DNA of 64,000 bases from Pseudomonadota bacterium (lineage in GTDB: Bacteria; Pseudomonadota; Gammaproteobacteria; Xanthomonadales; SZUA-38). The notes beneath the pieces were generated by a model. The model saw nothing but the letters and a program-made list of their open reading frames with translations. It did no database searches and was not told the DNA's origin. Below, in pieces: positions 18,133-25,048 of the stretch. The stretch spans positions 1-64,000 of the forward strand of contig JBCCCR010000032.1 in NCBI GenBank assembly GCA_039033415.1, read 5' to 3'. The first letter of the stretch is position 1. Every line of letters starts with the position of its first letter. Both the position numbers and the translations under genes were made by a program.

Positions 18133-19254
18133 TTAGCCGTTGGTTTCGGTTTCGGCGATTCGCTCGGCAAGTACCGACGCGCTGTCAGGATCTGGCAGGT
18201 TGATGACGTCTAGCAACGTTTCGTCCGCGATACTGCCTTTGCCTGCGGTGACCACCTGCTCACCCGGCTCAAGCCCCTGAAGAATCTCCACCACACCGTC
18301 AGTGGTATAGCCGACCTGCACGTCAACGCGCTCGGCCCGCTGGCCGACGACGCGATAGACGTAGCGCTCCTTGTCTTCCACAACCAGCGCGTCCTGCGGA
18401 ATGGTGATGGCCTCATCGTGTTCGTCGTAAACGACGCTGACGCGGCCGAACATACCGGGCTTCAGGCGAGGATCGGGCTGGGGCATCTCGATGGTGACTT
18501 TAAACGTACCCGTTTGTGGGTCCACTACCGGACTGATTCGGGCAAGCTCACCCTCGAAGGTTTCCTCGGCCAGCGCATCAACCTGTAGTTCGACTGGCTG
18601 ACCAGTACTCAGCGCCGAAAGCTCACGCTCCGGTACGTAAATCACCGCCAGCAGCGGGTCAAAGTTATGAACCCGGAACAACGGGTCGTGGAGATTAACC
18701 AGGTTGCCAATCTTCACCATCCGCTCGGAAACCACACCGCCGATCGGAGACCGCACCTTGGTGTAGCTCAGTTCGAGCTTTTGCATCTCGTAAGAGGCTT
18801 TTTCGGTTTCAAAGTCAAAGCGTGAACGCTCAAAGGCCTCGGCGCTGATCAATTTCTTTTCTTTCAGCTCACTCGACCGACGAAAATCGTTCTCAAGGCG
18901 AGCAAGCGTCGCCTCGGCGCGCGCCACCTCGAGGTCGAGGCGCTCACGATCGAGTTCCGCAACGACCTGGCCCGGGACCACCTGGTCCCCCTCTTCAACC
19001 AGCAGCTTCAGCACCACGCCGGGGGTTTTTGCGACGACGTCCGCTTCACGGTCCGCTTCCAGCAGCGTCGTACCGTTATAGGCCGCAAACACACGACCGG
19101 TGCCGACTGAGGCGACCTCAACAGGCACCGCCAGCTCTTCTTTTTCGTCAGACGATTCATCGGCGTTAGCTTGACCCTCTTCCGACGCACCGCCGCAGGC
19201 AACCAAACCCAAGATCAACATTGCCGCCCCTGCGGCTTTCCACCAAACTTTCAT
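18133..19254 (-). CDS. RND efflux periplasmic adaptor lipoprotein
   Basis: A 373-residue membrane-fusion protein with a lipoprotein signal: MKVWWKAAGAAMLILGLVAC, lipid-modified Cys at 20. An acidic linker is followed by the beta-barrel/lipoyl half (VVLKLLVEEGDQVVPGQVVAEL), an alpha-helical hairpin of about residues 105-165, the second lipoyl half (KVRSPIGGVVSERMVKIGNL) and C-terminal barrel and membrane-proximal domains ending near TLLDVINLPDPD. The start at 19254 has an AAGGA site 8 bp upstream; a start at 19638 would add a nonsense leader. First gene of the RND operon. No outer-membrane channel gene accompanies it, so a TolC-like protein from elsewhere is needed. Confidence 0.9.
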   Translation of the reverse strand: MKVWWKAAGAAMLILGLVACGGASEEGQANADESSDEKEELAVPVEVASVGTGRVFAAYNGTTLLEADREADVVAKTPGVVLKLLVEEGDQVVPGQVVAELDRERLDLEVARAEATLARLENDFRRSSELKEKKLISAEAFERSRFDFETEKASYEMQKLELSYTKVRSPIGGVVSERMVKIGNLVNLHDPLFRVHNFDPLLAVIYVPERELSALSTGQPVELQVDALAEETFEGELARISPVVDPQTGTFKVTIEMPQPDPRLKPGMFGRVSVVYDEHDEAITIPQDALVVEDKERYVYRVVGQRAERVDVQVGYTTDGVVEILQGLEPGEQVVTAGKGSIADETLLDVINLPDPDSASVLAERIAETETNG

Positions 19255-19641
19255 CGACTTTTTCCTTATCTCAACCGAATTATCGGTATTTAGTCCCCAG
19301 ATTTGAGCCGGATACGGCATTTTTCTGCCATATGGGTGTTGTAGTTCACTATAACGCCAGCACTCCTGTCCCCGATATAGCTCGTAAGTCATGGCACCAG
19401 CCCAAAGTGACAACAGCCTGAATTTTCTAAGCACAAAAAGTGCCAACCTCGGCGAGGCCGCGGATACTGGCAAACCGGCTGTCAAAAAGCTGTTGAAACG
19501 GTGATGCAGCGGCGAAAGCACCGGGAGAATGGCGGATTTCGCCACCTTTGCCGGAGCAGCGTGCGACGGTATACTACGCCGCGGTTCGGCAGGCGCCGGC
19601 CCGTCAACGTTAGCAAGCTGATTGAAGCAGGGACTCACACA
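19255..19641. other. divergent intergenic region with leader of the cytochrome gene
   Basis: This 387-bp stretch without a gene separates the RND operon (minus) from the cytochrome c4 gene (plus). It contains the promoter noted at 19548-19575 and AT-rich sequence around 19265-19385 that could carry the RND promoter. I see no RNA gene or conserved fold. The in-frame sequence from 19501 to 19641 is Arg-rich and lacks a signal peptide, so it is not taken as coding. Confidence 0.5.
19548..19575 (+). promoter_or_regulatory. sigma-70-type promoter candidate for cytochrome c4
   Basis: TTGCCG (19548-19553) and TATACT (19570-19575) are separated by 16 bp. A transcript starting near 19582 would have a leader of about 60 bases before the TTG start at 19642. 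Confidence 0.5.
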
Positions 19642-20277
19642 TTGAAATCAAATGCCGCCAGATTTCTGGCCGGGCTGACGCTGGTCGTCGTGTCCGCCAG
19701 CAGTAGCCTGTGGGCTCAGGACAACACCCAGCAGGGCGACCCTGCGCGGGGTGCGGTCAAGGCCTATACCTGTACCGGGTGCCACGGCATTCCAGGCTAC
19801 AACAACGCTTATCCGACTTATCACGTACCGAAGATCGGGGGGCAAAACTACCAATACATCGTCGCGGCGCTCAAAGCCTACCGCGATGAGCAGCGGAACC
19901 ACCCCACCATGCTCGCCCAGGCCGGCAGCATGAGTGACTTAGACATCCAAGACATCGCTGCCTATTTTGTTTCGCTCGAGGGCAGCGAACCGAAGCCTGA
20001 GTATTTTCCCAAAGGGGACGCGGCCGCAGGCGAAGGCAAGATTCAGCTGTGTATTGCCTGCCACGGTGCTGACGGCAACGGCATCGACCCGCAGTATCCT
20101 CGGCTGGCGGGCCAGTATGGGGACTACCTGGTGAAAGCGCTTCAGGACTATAAGTCCGGCGCCAGGGTCAACGCCATCATGGCTGGCTTTGCGACCAACC
20201 TGAGTCTGGAAGATATGCGGGATCTGGCGGCCTATTACGCCGCGAAACCCGGCTTGATCGACCTGAAAATCGAGTAA
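19642..20277 (+). CDS. diheme cytochrome c4-type protein
   Basis: A 211-residue periplasmic electron carrier with two class I c-type domains. A signal peptide (ARFLAGLTLVVVSASSSLWAQ) follows the TTG start at 19642, which has an AGCAGGGA site 7 bp upstream. The first heme site is CTGCH with an unusually long Tyr-rich loop after it (GIPGYNNAYPTYHVPK), then Met in HPTMLAQ. The second is CIACHGADGNG with Met in NAIMAGFATNLS. Two-domain architecture and length match cytochrome c4, which passes electrons toward terminal oxidases. Monocistronic between its own promoter and a hairpin at 20290. Confidence 0.88.
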   Translation: MKSNAARFLAGLTLVVVSASSSLWAQDNTQQGDPARGAVKAYTCTGCHGIPGYNNAYPTYHVPKIGGQNYQYIVAALKAYRDEQRNHPTMLAQAGSMSDLDIQDIAAYFVSLEGSEPKPEYFPKGDAAAGEGKIQLCIACHGADGNGIDPQYPRLAGQYGDYLVKALQDYKSGARVNAIMAGFATNLSLEDMRDLAAYYAAKPGLIDLKIE

Positions 20278-20289
20278 TCGCGATGCCTC

Positions 20290-20310
20290 GCCGGGCGGTC
20301 CTCGCCCGGC
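20290..20310. terminator. stem-loop between cytochrome c4 and nfuA
   Basis: GCCGGGCG and CGCCCGGC form a perfect 8-bp stem with a 5-base loop between two convergent stops. No T-run follows in either direction. Confidence 0.5.
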
Positions 20311-20316
20311 AGACAC

Positions 20317-20895
20317 TCAGTAGTACGGATTCTCGCCCGTCGAATGATCGGTGGCGTCCCGGACTTCGGTGATTTCCGGAATGTGCTTTTTCAGCGTTTT
20401 CTCAACGCCTTCCTTTAGCGTGACGTTGACCATGCCGCAGCCGTGACACCCACCGCCAAACAGCAGCGTCGCGACACCGTCGTCGGTTACTGACACCAGG
20501 GAAACCTGCCCCCCGTGGGACGCCAGCGACGGATTAACCTCGGCCGCGAGCAGGTATTCGATGCGGTCTTTCACCGCCGCGTCATCGTCCGGCTCGGAAC
20601 CTCTCAGGTTGGGTGCTTTGACCACGAGCTCGCCGCCCGTTGCGTCCTTTTCAAACGCCATTTCGGCCGCGTCGAGAAACGGTATCGATGCGGATTCGAT
20701 ATACAGATCAAACCCTTCAAGCGGAACGCGCTGATCGCTGGCCTGCGCATCCGCGGGCTCACAGAAGCTCAGCTCACAGGAGGCCGCGGGGGTGCCGGGC
20801 TGGCTGACCATCAGCCTCAGCGCCAGGCCTTCGATATCCTGCTGAGCGATGAGTTTACGAAAGTATTCCTGGGCAGACGCCTGAACGTCGATCAT
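20317..20895 (-). CDS. nfuA: Fe-S cluster carrier NfuA
   Basis: A 192-residue protein with the NfuA layout: an N-terminal degenerate A-type (HesB-like) domain without its cysteines (residues 1-95) and a C-terminal Nfu domain (about 105-180) whose GGGCHGCGMVN holds the CxxC that binds a [4Fe-4S] cluster between two monomers. It delivers clusters to apo-proteins, especially under oxidative or iron stress. The length equals the enterobacterial protein (191). The ATG overlaps the upstream esterase stop as ATGA, so the two are co-translated. Confidence 0.93.
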   Translation of the reverse strand: MIDVQASAQEYFRKLIAQQDIEGLALRLMVSQPGTPAASCELSFCEPADAQASDQRVPLEGFDLYIESASIPFLDAAEMAFEKDATGGELVVKAPNLRGSEPDDDAAVKDRIEYLLAAEVNPSLASHGGQVSLVSVTDDGVATLLFGGGCHGCGMVNVTLKEGVEKTLKKHIPEITEVRDATDHSTGENPYY

Positions 20896-21920
20896 GCCTT
20901 GATAGCCTCATAAAGCACCGGCAGGGAGATATCGAGTCGATGGTCCAGTCGCCGGTGGGTCCCCTGGAACTCTTCGTAGTGGTGCGGCACGCCCAGGCGC
21001 TGCAGCGCTTTGTGGTAGCGGCGGTTGCCGAACTGAATCTGATATTCGTCCATATCACCGCAATCGACGTGGATGGCTCGTAAAGATTTCAAGGGATGGA
21101 GATAACTCTCGAGCATTTCCAGCGGATCATGTTCTTTCCATCGCTGCCAGCGTTTCGGATCGAGTTCAAGCGTCTCGAGATCAAACGGCAGCCTAAGCTG
21201 CCGCGGGTTCTCTAGATCGGGATCATAGGAAGCGGCCAGGCAGAGGCACATCAACGTTGAGAATTCGGCGGCGCCCCGCTTCTCGCTCGCCCAGAACTGT
21301 TGAATGAATCGGTCGACGCTGCCCGCCTTGCTGAGCCGCAGCGCGCAGGCGGGAAACTCCGGTTTGTAGACCCACTCAAAACCCATGTCGCCGGCATGAG
21401 ACGCCATGGCGCCCCAGTACTGCGGGAACTGCATGACGCTGTTGAGCGCACCGTAGCCGCCGGAAGACTTTCCCAGGACAGCCCGATGCTCTCGGCCGGG
21501 CAGCGTCCGGAACTGGCGGTCGATCAAAGGCACCAGCTCGCGGTGGAGATAGCTGGCGTAGTTGCCGAGCGCCGGACTGTCGAGATACTGGTTTCCGCCC
21601 AACGCGGTAAAACAATCCGGAGCGGCCACAATCACGGGCCCCATGGCTTCGCTGGTAATCAGGCGTTCGACGCGTTGAAAAACCCCCTCCTCAAAGCCGC
21701 GCCAATTGCCACACGACGCACCGCTGTTGGTGTAAGCGGCCAAGTACCAGATCACCGGATAGGCCTGGTCACCCTGCTCGTAGCCCGGCGGCAGGTAGAC
21801 CTGGACCTGCCGGGCCACCGGATCGTTCCAGGGGTTACCGGCCAGCACCTCCGATCGATGCTCGAGTCGAACAATCCGCGGGGCCATGTCGTAAAACCGG
21901 TTGTGGTGTGGGTTTGTCAT
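20892..21920 (-). CDS. esterase D/S-formylglutathione hydrolase-like alpha/beta hydrolase
   Basis: About 342 residues from the ATG at 21920 (an ATG at 21887 is also possible, and neither has a strong ribosome site). It belongs to the putative-esterase (esterase D) group: VQVYLPPGY and YPVIWYLAAYTNSG open the fold, VIVAAPDCF follows, and GKSSGGYGAL carries the nucleophilic Ser. The C-terminal part contains HVDCGDMDEYQIQFGNRR and a late His in QGTHRRLDHR. A cytosolic serine hydrolase is likely, as no signal peptide is seen. Coupled to nfuA by a 4-bp overlap. Substrate unknown. Confidence 0.8.
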   Translation of the reverse strand: MTNPHHNRFYDMAPRIVRLEHRSEVLAGNPWNDPVARQVQVYLPPGYEQGDQAYPVIWYLAAYTNSGASCGNWRGFEEGVFQRVERLITSEAMGPVIVAAPDCFTALGGNQYLDSPALGNYASYLHRELVPLIDRQFRTLPGREHRAVLGKSSGGYGALNSVMQFPQYWGAMASHAGDMGFEWVYKPEFPACALRLSKAGSVDRFIQQFWASEKRGAAEFSTLMCLCLAASYDPDLENPRQLRLPFDLETLELDPKRWQRWKEHDPLEMLESYLHPLKSLRAIHVDCGDMDEYQIQFGNRRYHKALQRLGVPHHYEEFQGTHRRLDHRLDISLPVLYEAIKA

Positions 21921-22023
21921 AAAAGAAATAGTACCGTCGCGCCGGCCGCCGGAGGCGCCCTGGCCTTCGTCGGCATTGTGAGAAAGCTTAAGTAGCCCGT
22001 CAATGCGCTGGTACAATCAGCGC

Positions 22024-22362
22024 ATGACCCAGTCAGATCTCACGACCAAGACGTGCGCCCCCTGCGAGGGCGGCACCCAACCGCTGGATCCGGACCAAAC
22101 CGCTGAGTTGCTCCCGCAGATTAGTGGATGGACACTCACGCCGGAAGGCGCGATCGAGCGCCGTTACCGCTTTGACAACTACTACCAAACGATGGCGTTT
22201 GTGAACGCCCTGGCTTTTATTGCGCACACCGAAGACCACCACCCGGACCTGGCGGTCAGCTATGACAGCTGCACGGTTTCCTACATCACCCACGCGATCG
22301 GCGGGCTGTCAGAAAACGACTTTATCTGCGCCGCCAAGGTCAATCGACTGCTCGGTCCTTGA
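22024..22362 (+). CDS. phhB: pterin-4a-carbinolamine dehydratase
   Basis: A 112-residue enzyme that dehydrates 4a-hydroxytetrahydrobiopterin-type cofactors, recycling the pterin used by phenylalanine hydroxylase. The family core is clear: ISGWTLTPEGAIERRYRFDNYYQTMAFVNALAFIAHTED in overlapping parts, then HHPDLAVSYDSCTVSYITHAIGG, containing the catalytic histidines in H-x-x-x-HHP. Start at the ATG at 22024; an upstream in-frame start adds only seven residues. The gene diverges from the esterase-nfuA operon and its TGA overlaps the next start as TTGA. Confidence 0.93.
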   Translation: MTQSDLTTKTCAPCEGGTQPLDPDQTAELLPQISGWTLTPEGAIERRYRFDNYYQTMAFVNALAFIAHTEDHHPDLAVSYDSCTVSYITHAIGGLSENDFICAAKVNRLLGP

Positions 22363-23789
22363 GCAAAGCTGTAGCCTGGCTCCTGCTGCTGGCAACGCCG
22401 TTCTGGTTCGTCTTGGCTGTCCAGCCGGCACGCCAGGAGGCGCTGGCGGCGGAGACTTCACTCACGCAGACCCTGTTGCAGCAGGGCTACCGCTGGCACC
22501 TCAACGAACCCGCCAACCTCATCGGCCAACGCCCCGTCGGCGTCGAGGCCTGGACGTTTGGCGAATCGGGGCTAAGGCTTCAGCAGGCCAGCTCAACCAC
22601 CTACGTTCCACTCAATTTTCGCGGGCGAACGCTTCCTGCCGAAAACCTGAGCCGCTTACGCGTGGTGATGGCGGTCAGCCAAACGGTAAATCTAAGACTC
22701 TTCCATCGGGCCACGCTCGACGGCCCGGCCGCGCGAAGTGAGGCGGTCACGGTAGAACCCAACCAGCTGCTTGTTGACCTGGACCTTCGAGACCTTCATT
22801 GGACGATAGACGGCCGCCAGTCGGCCTGGGGTCAGGGTACGGCGAGCGTCGCAACGCTGCGGGTGCATCCCACCGACCGTCCCGCCGACCTAACGCTGAT
22901 TGAGGTGCATCTAGCGCCGACGCCAACCACGGGCACCGCAGTCTCCACGAATCTGCAAATGATCGAAAACCCAGCGGCTGCAAACCCTGGATCTCTCACC
23001 GCACACGGCCAAAGCTGGGCAGATTGGTCACCGTCAGCGCTTCGCCGAGCCCTAGACCAGATCCGGGTAGACCCCAGGCAATGGCAGCGGAGCGAGCCGC
23101 CCGCTCGATGGCTGCCGGGCTGGCCGACCTACCTGACGGTTGCCGTCATTTTGTTAGGCGCCATGATGCAATCACGCTGGCGGGCTGCCGCAGCATTGCT
23201 GCTCCTCGCGGTCAGCCTTTGGTGGGGCTTCAGTCAGGCGCAGTGGCAGCTCGCGGGCGTTGCTGCTTGTCTCATTGCTCTGGTCCTTTGCGTTTCGATT
23301 CGGTATCAGCCCGCCGCCCGCGACGTTTTGTCTCGGCGTCTTCCCACGCCCCGACCAACCGGTAGCCTGGCTGACCTCCGCCGGCTGGCGGTACTGATGG
23401 CGCTGCTGCTGGCATGGCTGGTGTTAACCGACGATCGAACCGATAGCTGGCGTCTCGACCCTGGGCGCTGGGCGACCTACCTGTGCTGGGCCGCGGTTCA
23501 GCAGTGGGTACTCTGCACGGTGCTGTATCCACTGAGCCTGCTCGCCGGCGCCGGCTCGGCCGCAGCGATCGCCGTTGCAGCGCTAATTTTCGGCTTAAGC
23601 CACCTGCCCAATCTGGAGCTGATGCTCATGACCTGGGTGCTGGCCCTGGGCTGCCTTTTGCACTACAGCCGGCATCAACAGCTGCTCACCCCGATGGCGC
23701 TCCACGGTGCAGCCGGAATTGTGCTCTTGGCGATGGCGCCGACGCCCATGCTGTATTCAGCGAGCGCCGGTCCGGGTTTTTGGTCATGA
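22359..23789 (+). CDS. CPBP-type intramembrane protein with degenerate motif 1
   Basis: A 476-residue protein, TTG start overlapping the phhB stop. Residues 1-25 are a signal or TM segment, about 26-255 form a periplasmic beta-rich region, and from residue 256 on there are seven or so TM helices. The last part resembles the CPBP (CAAX protease / bacteriocin-processing) core: IFGLSHLPN matches motif 2 (FxxxH) and TPMALHGAAG the motif 3 position. The expected Glu-Glu-x-x-x-Arg motif is replaced by VQQWVLCTVLYP, so peptidase activity is doubtful. Length and the extra N-terminal domain are unlike small CPBP proteins. Function unknown. Confidence 0.65.
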   Translation: MSKAVAWLLLLATPFWFVLAVQPARQEALAAETSLTQTLLQQGYRWHLNEPANLIGQRPVGVEAWTFGESGLRLQQASSTTYVPLNFRGRTLPAENLSRLRVVMAVSQTVNLRLFHRATLDGPAARSEAVTVEPNQLLVDLDLRDLHWTIDGRQSAWGQGTASVATLRVHPTDRPADLTLIEVHLAPTPTTGTAVSTNLQMIENPAAANPGSLTAHGQSWADWSPSALRRALDQIRVDPRQWQRSEPPARWLPGWPTYLTVAVILLGAMMQSRWRAAAALLLLAVSLWWGFSQAQWQLAGVAACLIALVLCVSIRYQPAARDVLSRRLPTPRPTGSLADLRRLAVLMALLLAWLVLTDDRTDSWRLDPGRWATYLCWAAVQQWVLCTVLYPLSLLAGAGSAAAIAVAALIFGLSHLPNLELMLMTWVLALGCLLHYSRHQQLLTPMALHGAAGIVLLAMAPTPMLYSASAGPGFWS

Positions 23790-23814
23790 TCAGGGCGCTT
23801 AGGTCCTGTTGTGA

Positions 23815-24762
23815 TCAAATCAGTTCGCGCCAACCGGCGAGCTTCGACGCCGCCCAGCGCTTGTCGACAGCCGCACAGAAATCCTCTGGCGGCGGCGAGC
23901 AGATTCCGAGAGCTGCCTCGACGACATCCAGTCGATGGCAATGCAGCAGCAGTCGCCCGGACTTTGGCGCGGCGCTAGCTCCATATTTGTTGTCTCCGGC
24001 TACGGGTGCACCCAACGTCCCCGCGTGAACCCGAATTTGGTGGGTTCGGCCCGTATCGATCCGGACACTTACCAGCGTTTGTGACTCGCTGGACGCCAGC
24101 TCGACAAAGTGACTGACGGCAGGCTTGCCGGCTGGATCCACGCGAACCTCGCGCCGCCCGTCACCCGCAGCAACCCGGGACAACGGCTCGCTGCAGGTCA
24201 CGTTGGGCTTTGGCAGCCGCCCATCGAGCAGAGCGAGGTAGGTTTTGCGGACGGCGTCGCCGGCGAACCATCCGCCAGCCCGAACTAACGATTCGCGGTT
24301 CCTCGCCAGCAGCAGACACCCGCTGGTGCCGCGGTCGAGGCGGTGAACCAGCTCGAGAAACTCGTCGGGCCGCCAGCGCCGCAGCAGGTCGATGACGCCC
24401 CAGCTAAGCCCGCTGCCAGCATGAACGGCGATCCCTGAGGGTTTGTTGAGCGCGAGGAAGTCTGGGCTCTCGTGCACGACCCAGGTGCCGACCTGCGACA
24501 CCCTTTCAGGGTTGATCGGCACCGGCCCCTCCGAGGGAAGCCGCACCGGCGGCACGCGAATCACGTCGCCAGCGCGCAGCCGGCTGGTGGGCTTGGCACG
24601 ACCGCCGTTGATGCGCACCTCGCCACGGCGGATGATTCGGTAAATCAGCGATTTTGGAGCGCGCTTCAGCAGACGAGACAGGAAGTTATCCAGGCGCTGG
24701 TCACTGTGACCGGAATCGACGGTAAGTTGTTGTACGCGCGAGAAATCCAGGGGCGGTTTCAT
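23815..24762 (-). CDS. rluC: 23S rRNA pseudouridine synthase RluC
   Basis: A 315-residue RluC/RluD-family enzyme. The N-terminal S4 domain (residues about 20-80: QRLDNFLSRLLKRAPKSLIYRIIRRGEVRING) precedes the synthase domain with NKPSGIAVHAGSG and the catalytic Asp in LVHRLDRGTSG, then SGRLLLHCHRLDV near the end. RluC modifies U955, U2504 and U2580 of E. coli 23S rRNA. Divergence from rne, as in enterobacteria, favours RluC over other family members. Starts at the ATG at 24762. Confidence 0.92.
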   Translation of the reverse strand: MKPPLDFSRVQQLTVDSGHSDQRLDNFLSRLLKRAPKSLIYRIIRRGEVRINGGRAKPTSRLRAGDVIRVPPVRLPSEGPVPINPERVSQVGTWVVHESPDFLALNKPSGIAVHAGSGLSWGVIDLLRRWRPDEFLELVHRLDRGTSGCLLLARNRESLVRAGGWFAGDAVRKTYLALLDGRLPKPNVTCSEPLSRVAAGDGRREVRVDPAGKPAVSHFVELASSESQTLVSVRIDTGRTHQIRVHAGTLGAPVAGDNKYGASAAPKSGRLLLHCHRLDVVEAALGICSPPPEDFCAAVDKRWAASKLAGWRELI

Positions 24763-24768
24763 GGGAGA

Positions 24769-24797
24769 TTGCTGGACTGTAACAAGGTTGTTATATT
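24769..24797 (+). promoter_or_regulatory. sigma-70-type promoter candidate for rne
   Basis: TTGCTG (24769-24774), a 17-bp spacer and TATATT (24792-24797). A transcript from about 24804 would give rne a leader of roughly 245 bases, long as expected for rne. Confidence 0.65.
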
Positions 24798-24922
24798 ACT
24801 CCGCTTATCCCGGCCGCGCGCTGTTTTGATGCGCCAGCCGGGTCAAGGCGACCGCCTGATTCTAAGCCCGAAACGTCCCTCCGGCAGTCAGGCGCGGCGC
24901 CCACCGGCGATAACGCCAGCTG

Positions 24923-25018
24923 TCTGCGCCAGTTGCGCAGAACGTGAACACTGCGCGCTTCCGGCCTTCGGGAGCCTGAGAAGGGGGACCCAGGCATCGC
25001 TGTCGTGGAACGACAGCG
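24923..25018 (+). promoter_or_regulatory. structured rne 5' leader with two perfect hairpins
   Basis: Two stem-loops lie in the untranslated leader: TCTGCGC-CAGTT-GCGCAGA at 24923-24941 (7-bp stem) and CGCTGTCGT-GGA-ACGACAGCG at 24998-25018 (9-bp stem, 3-base loop). A weaker one (CCGG-CCTT-CGGG) is near 24961. In E. coli the rne leader hairpins are sensed by RNase E, which cleaves its own mRNA to autoregulate; similar use here is inferred from position and structure only. Confidence 0.55.
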
Positions 25019-25048
25019 TTTCGCTGGCGCGCATCCAAGGACAATATA

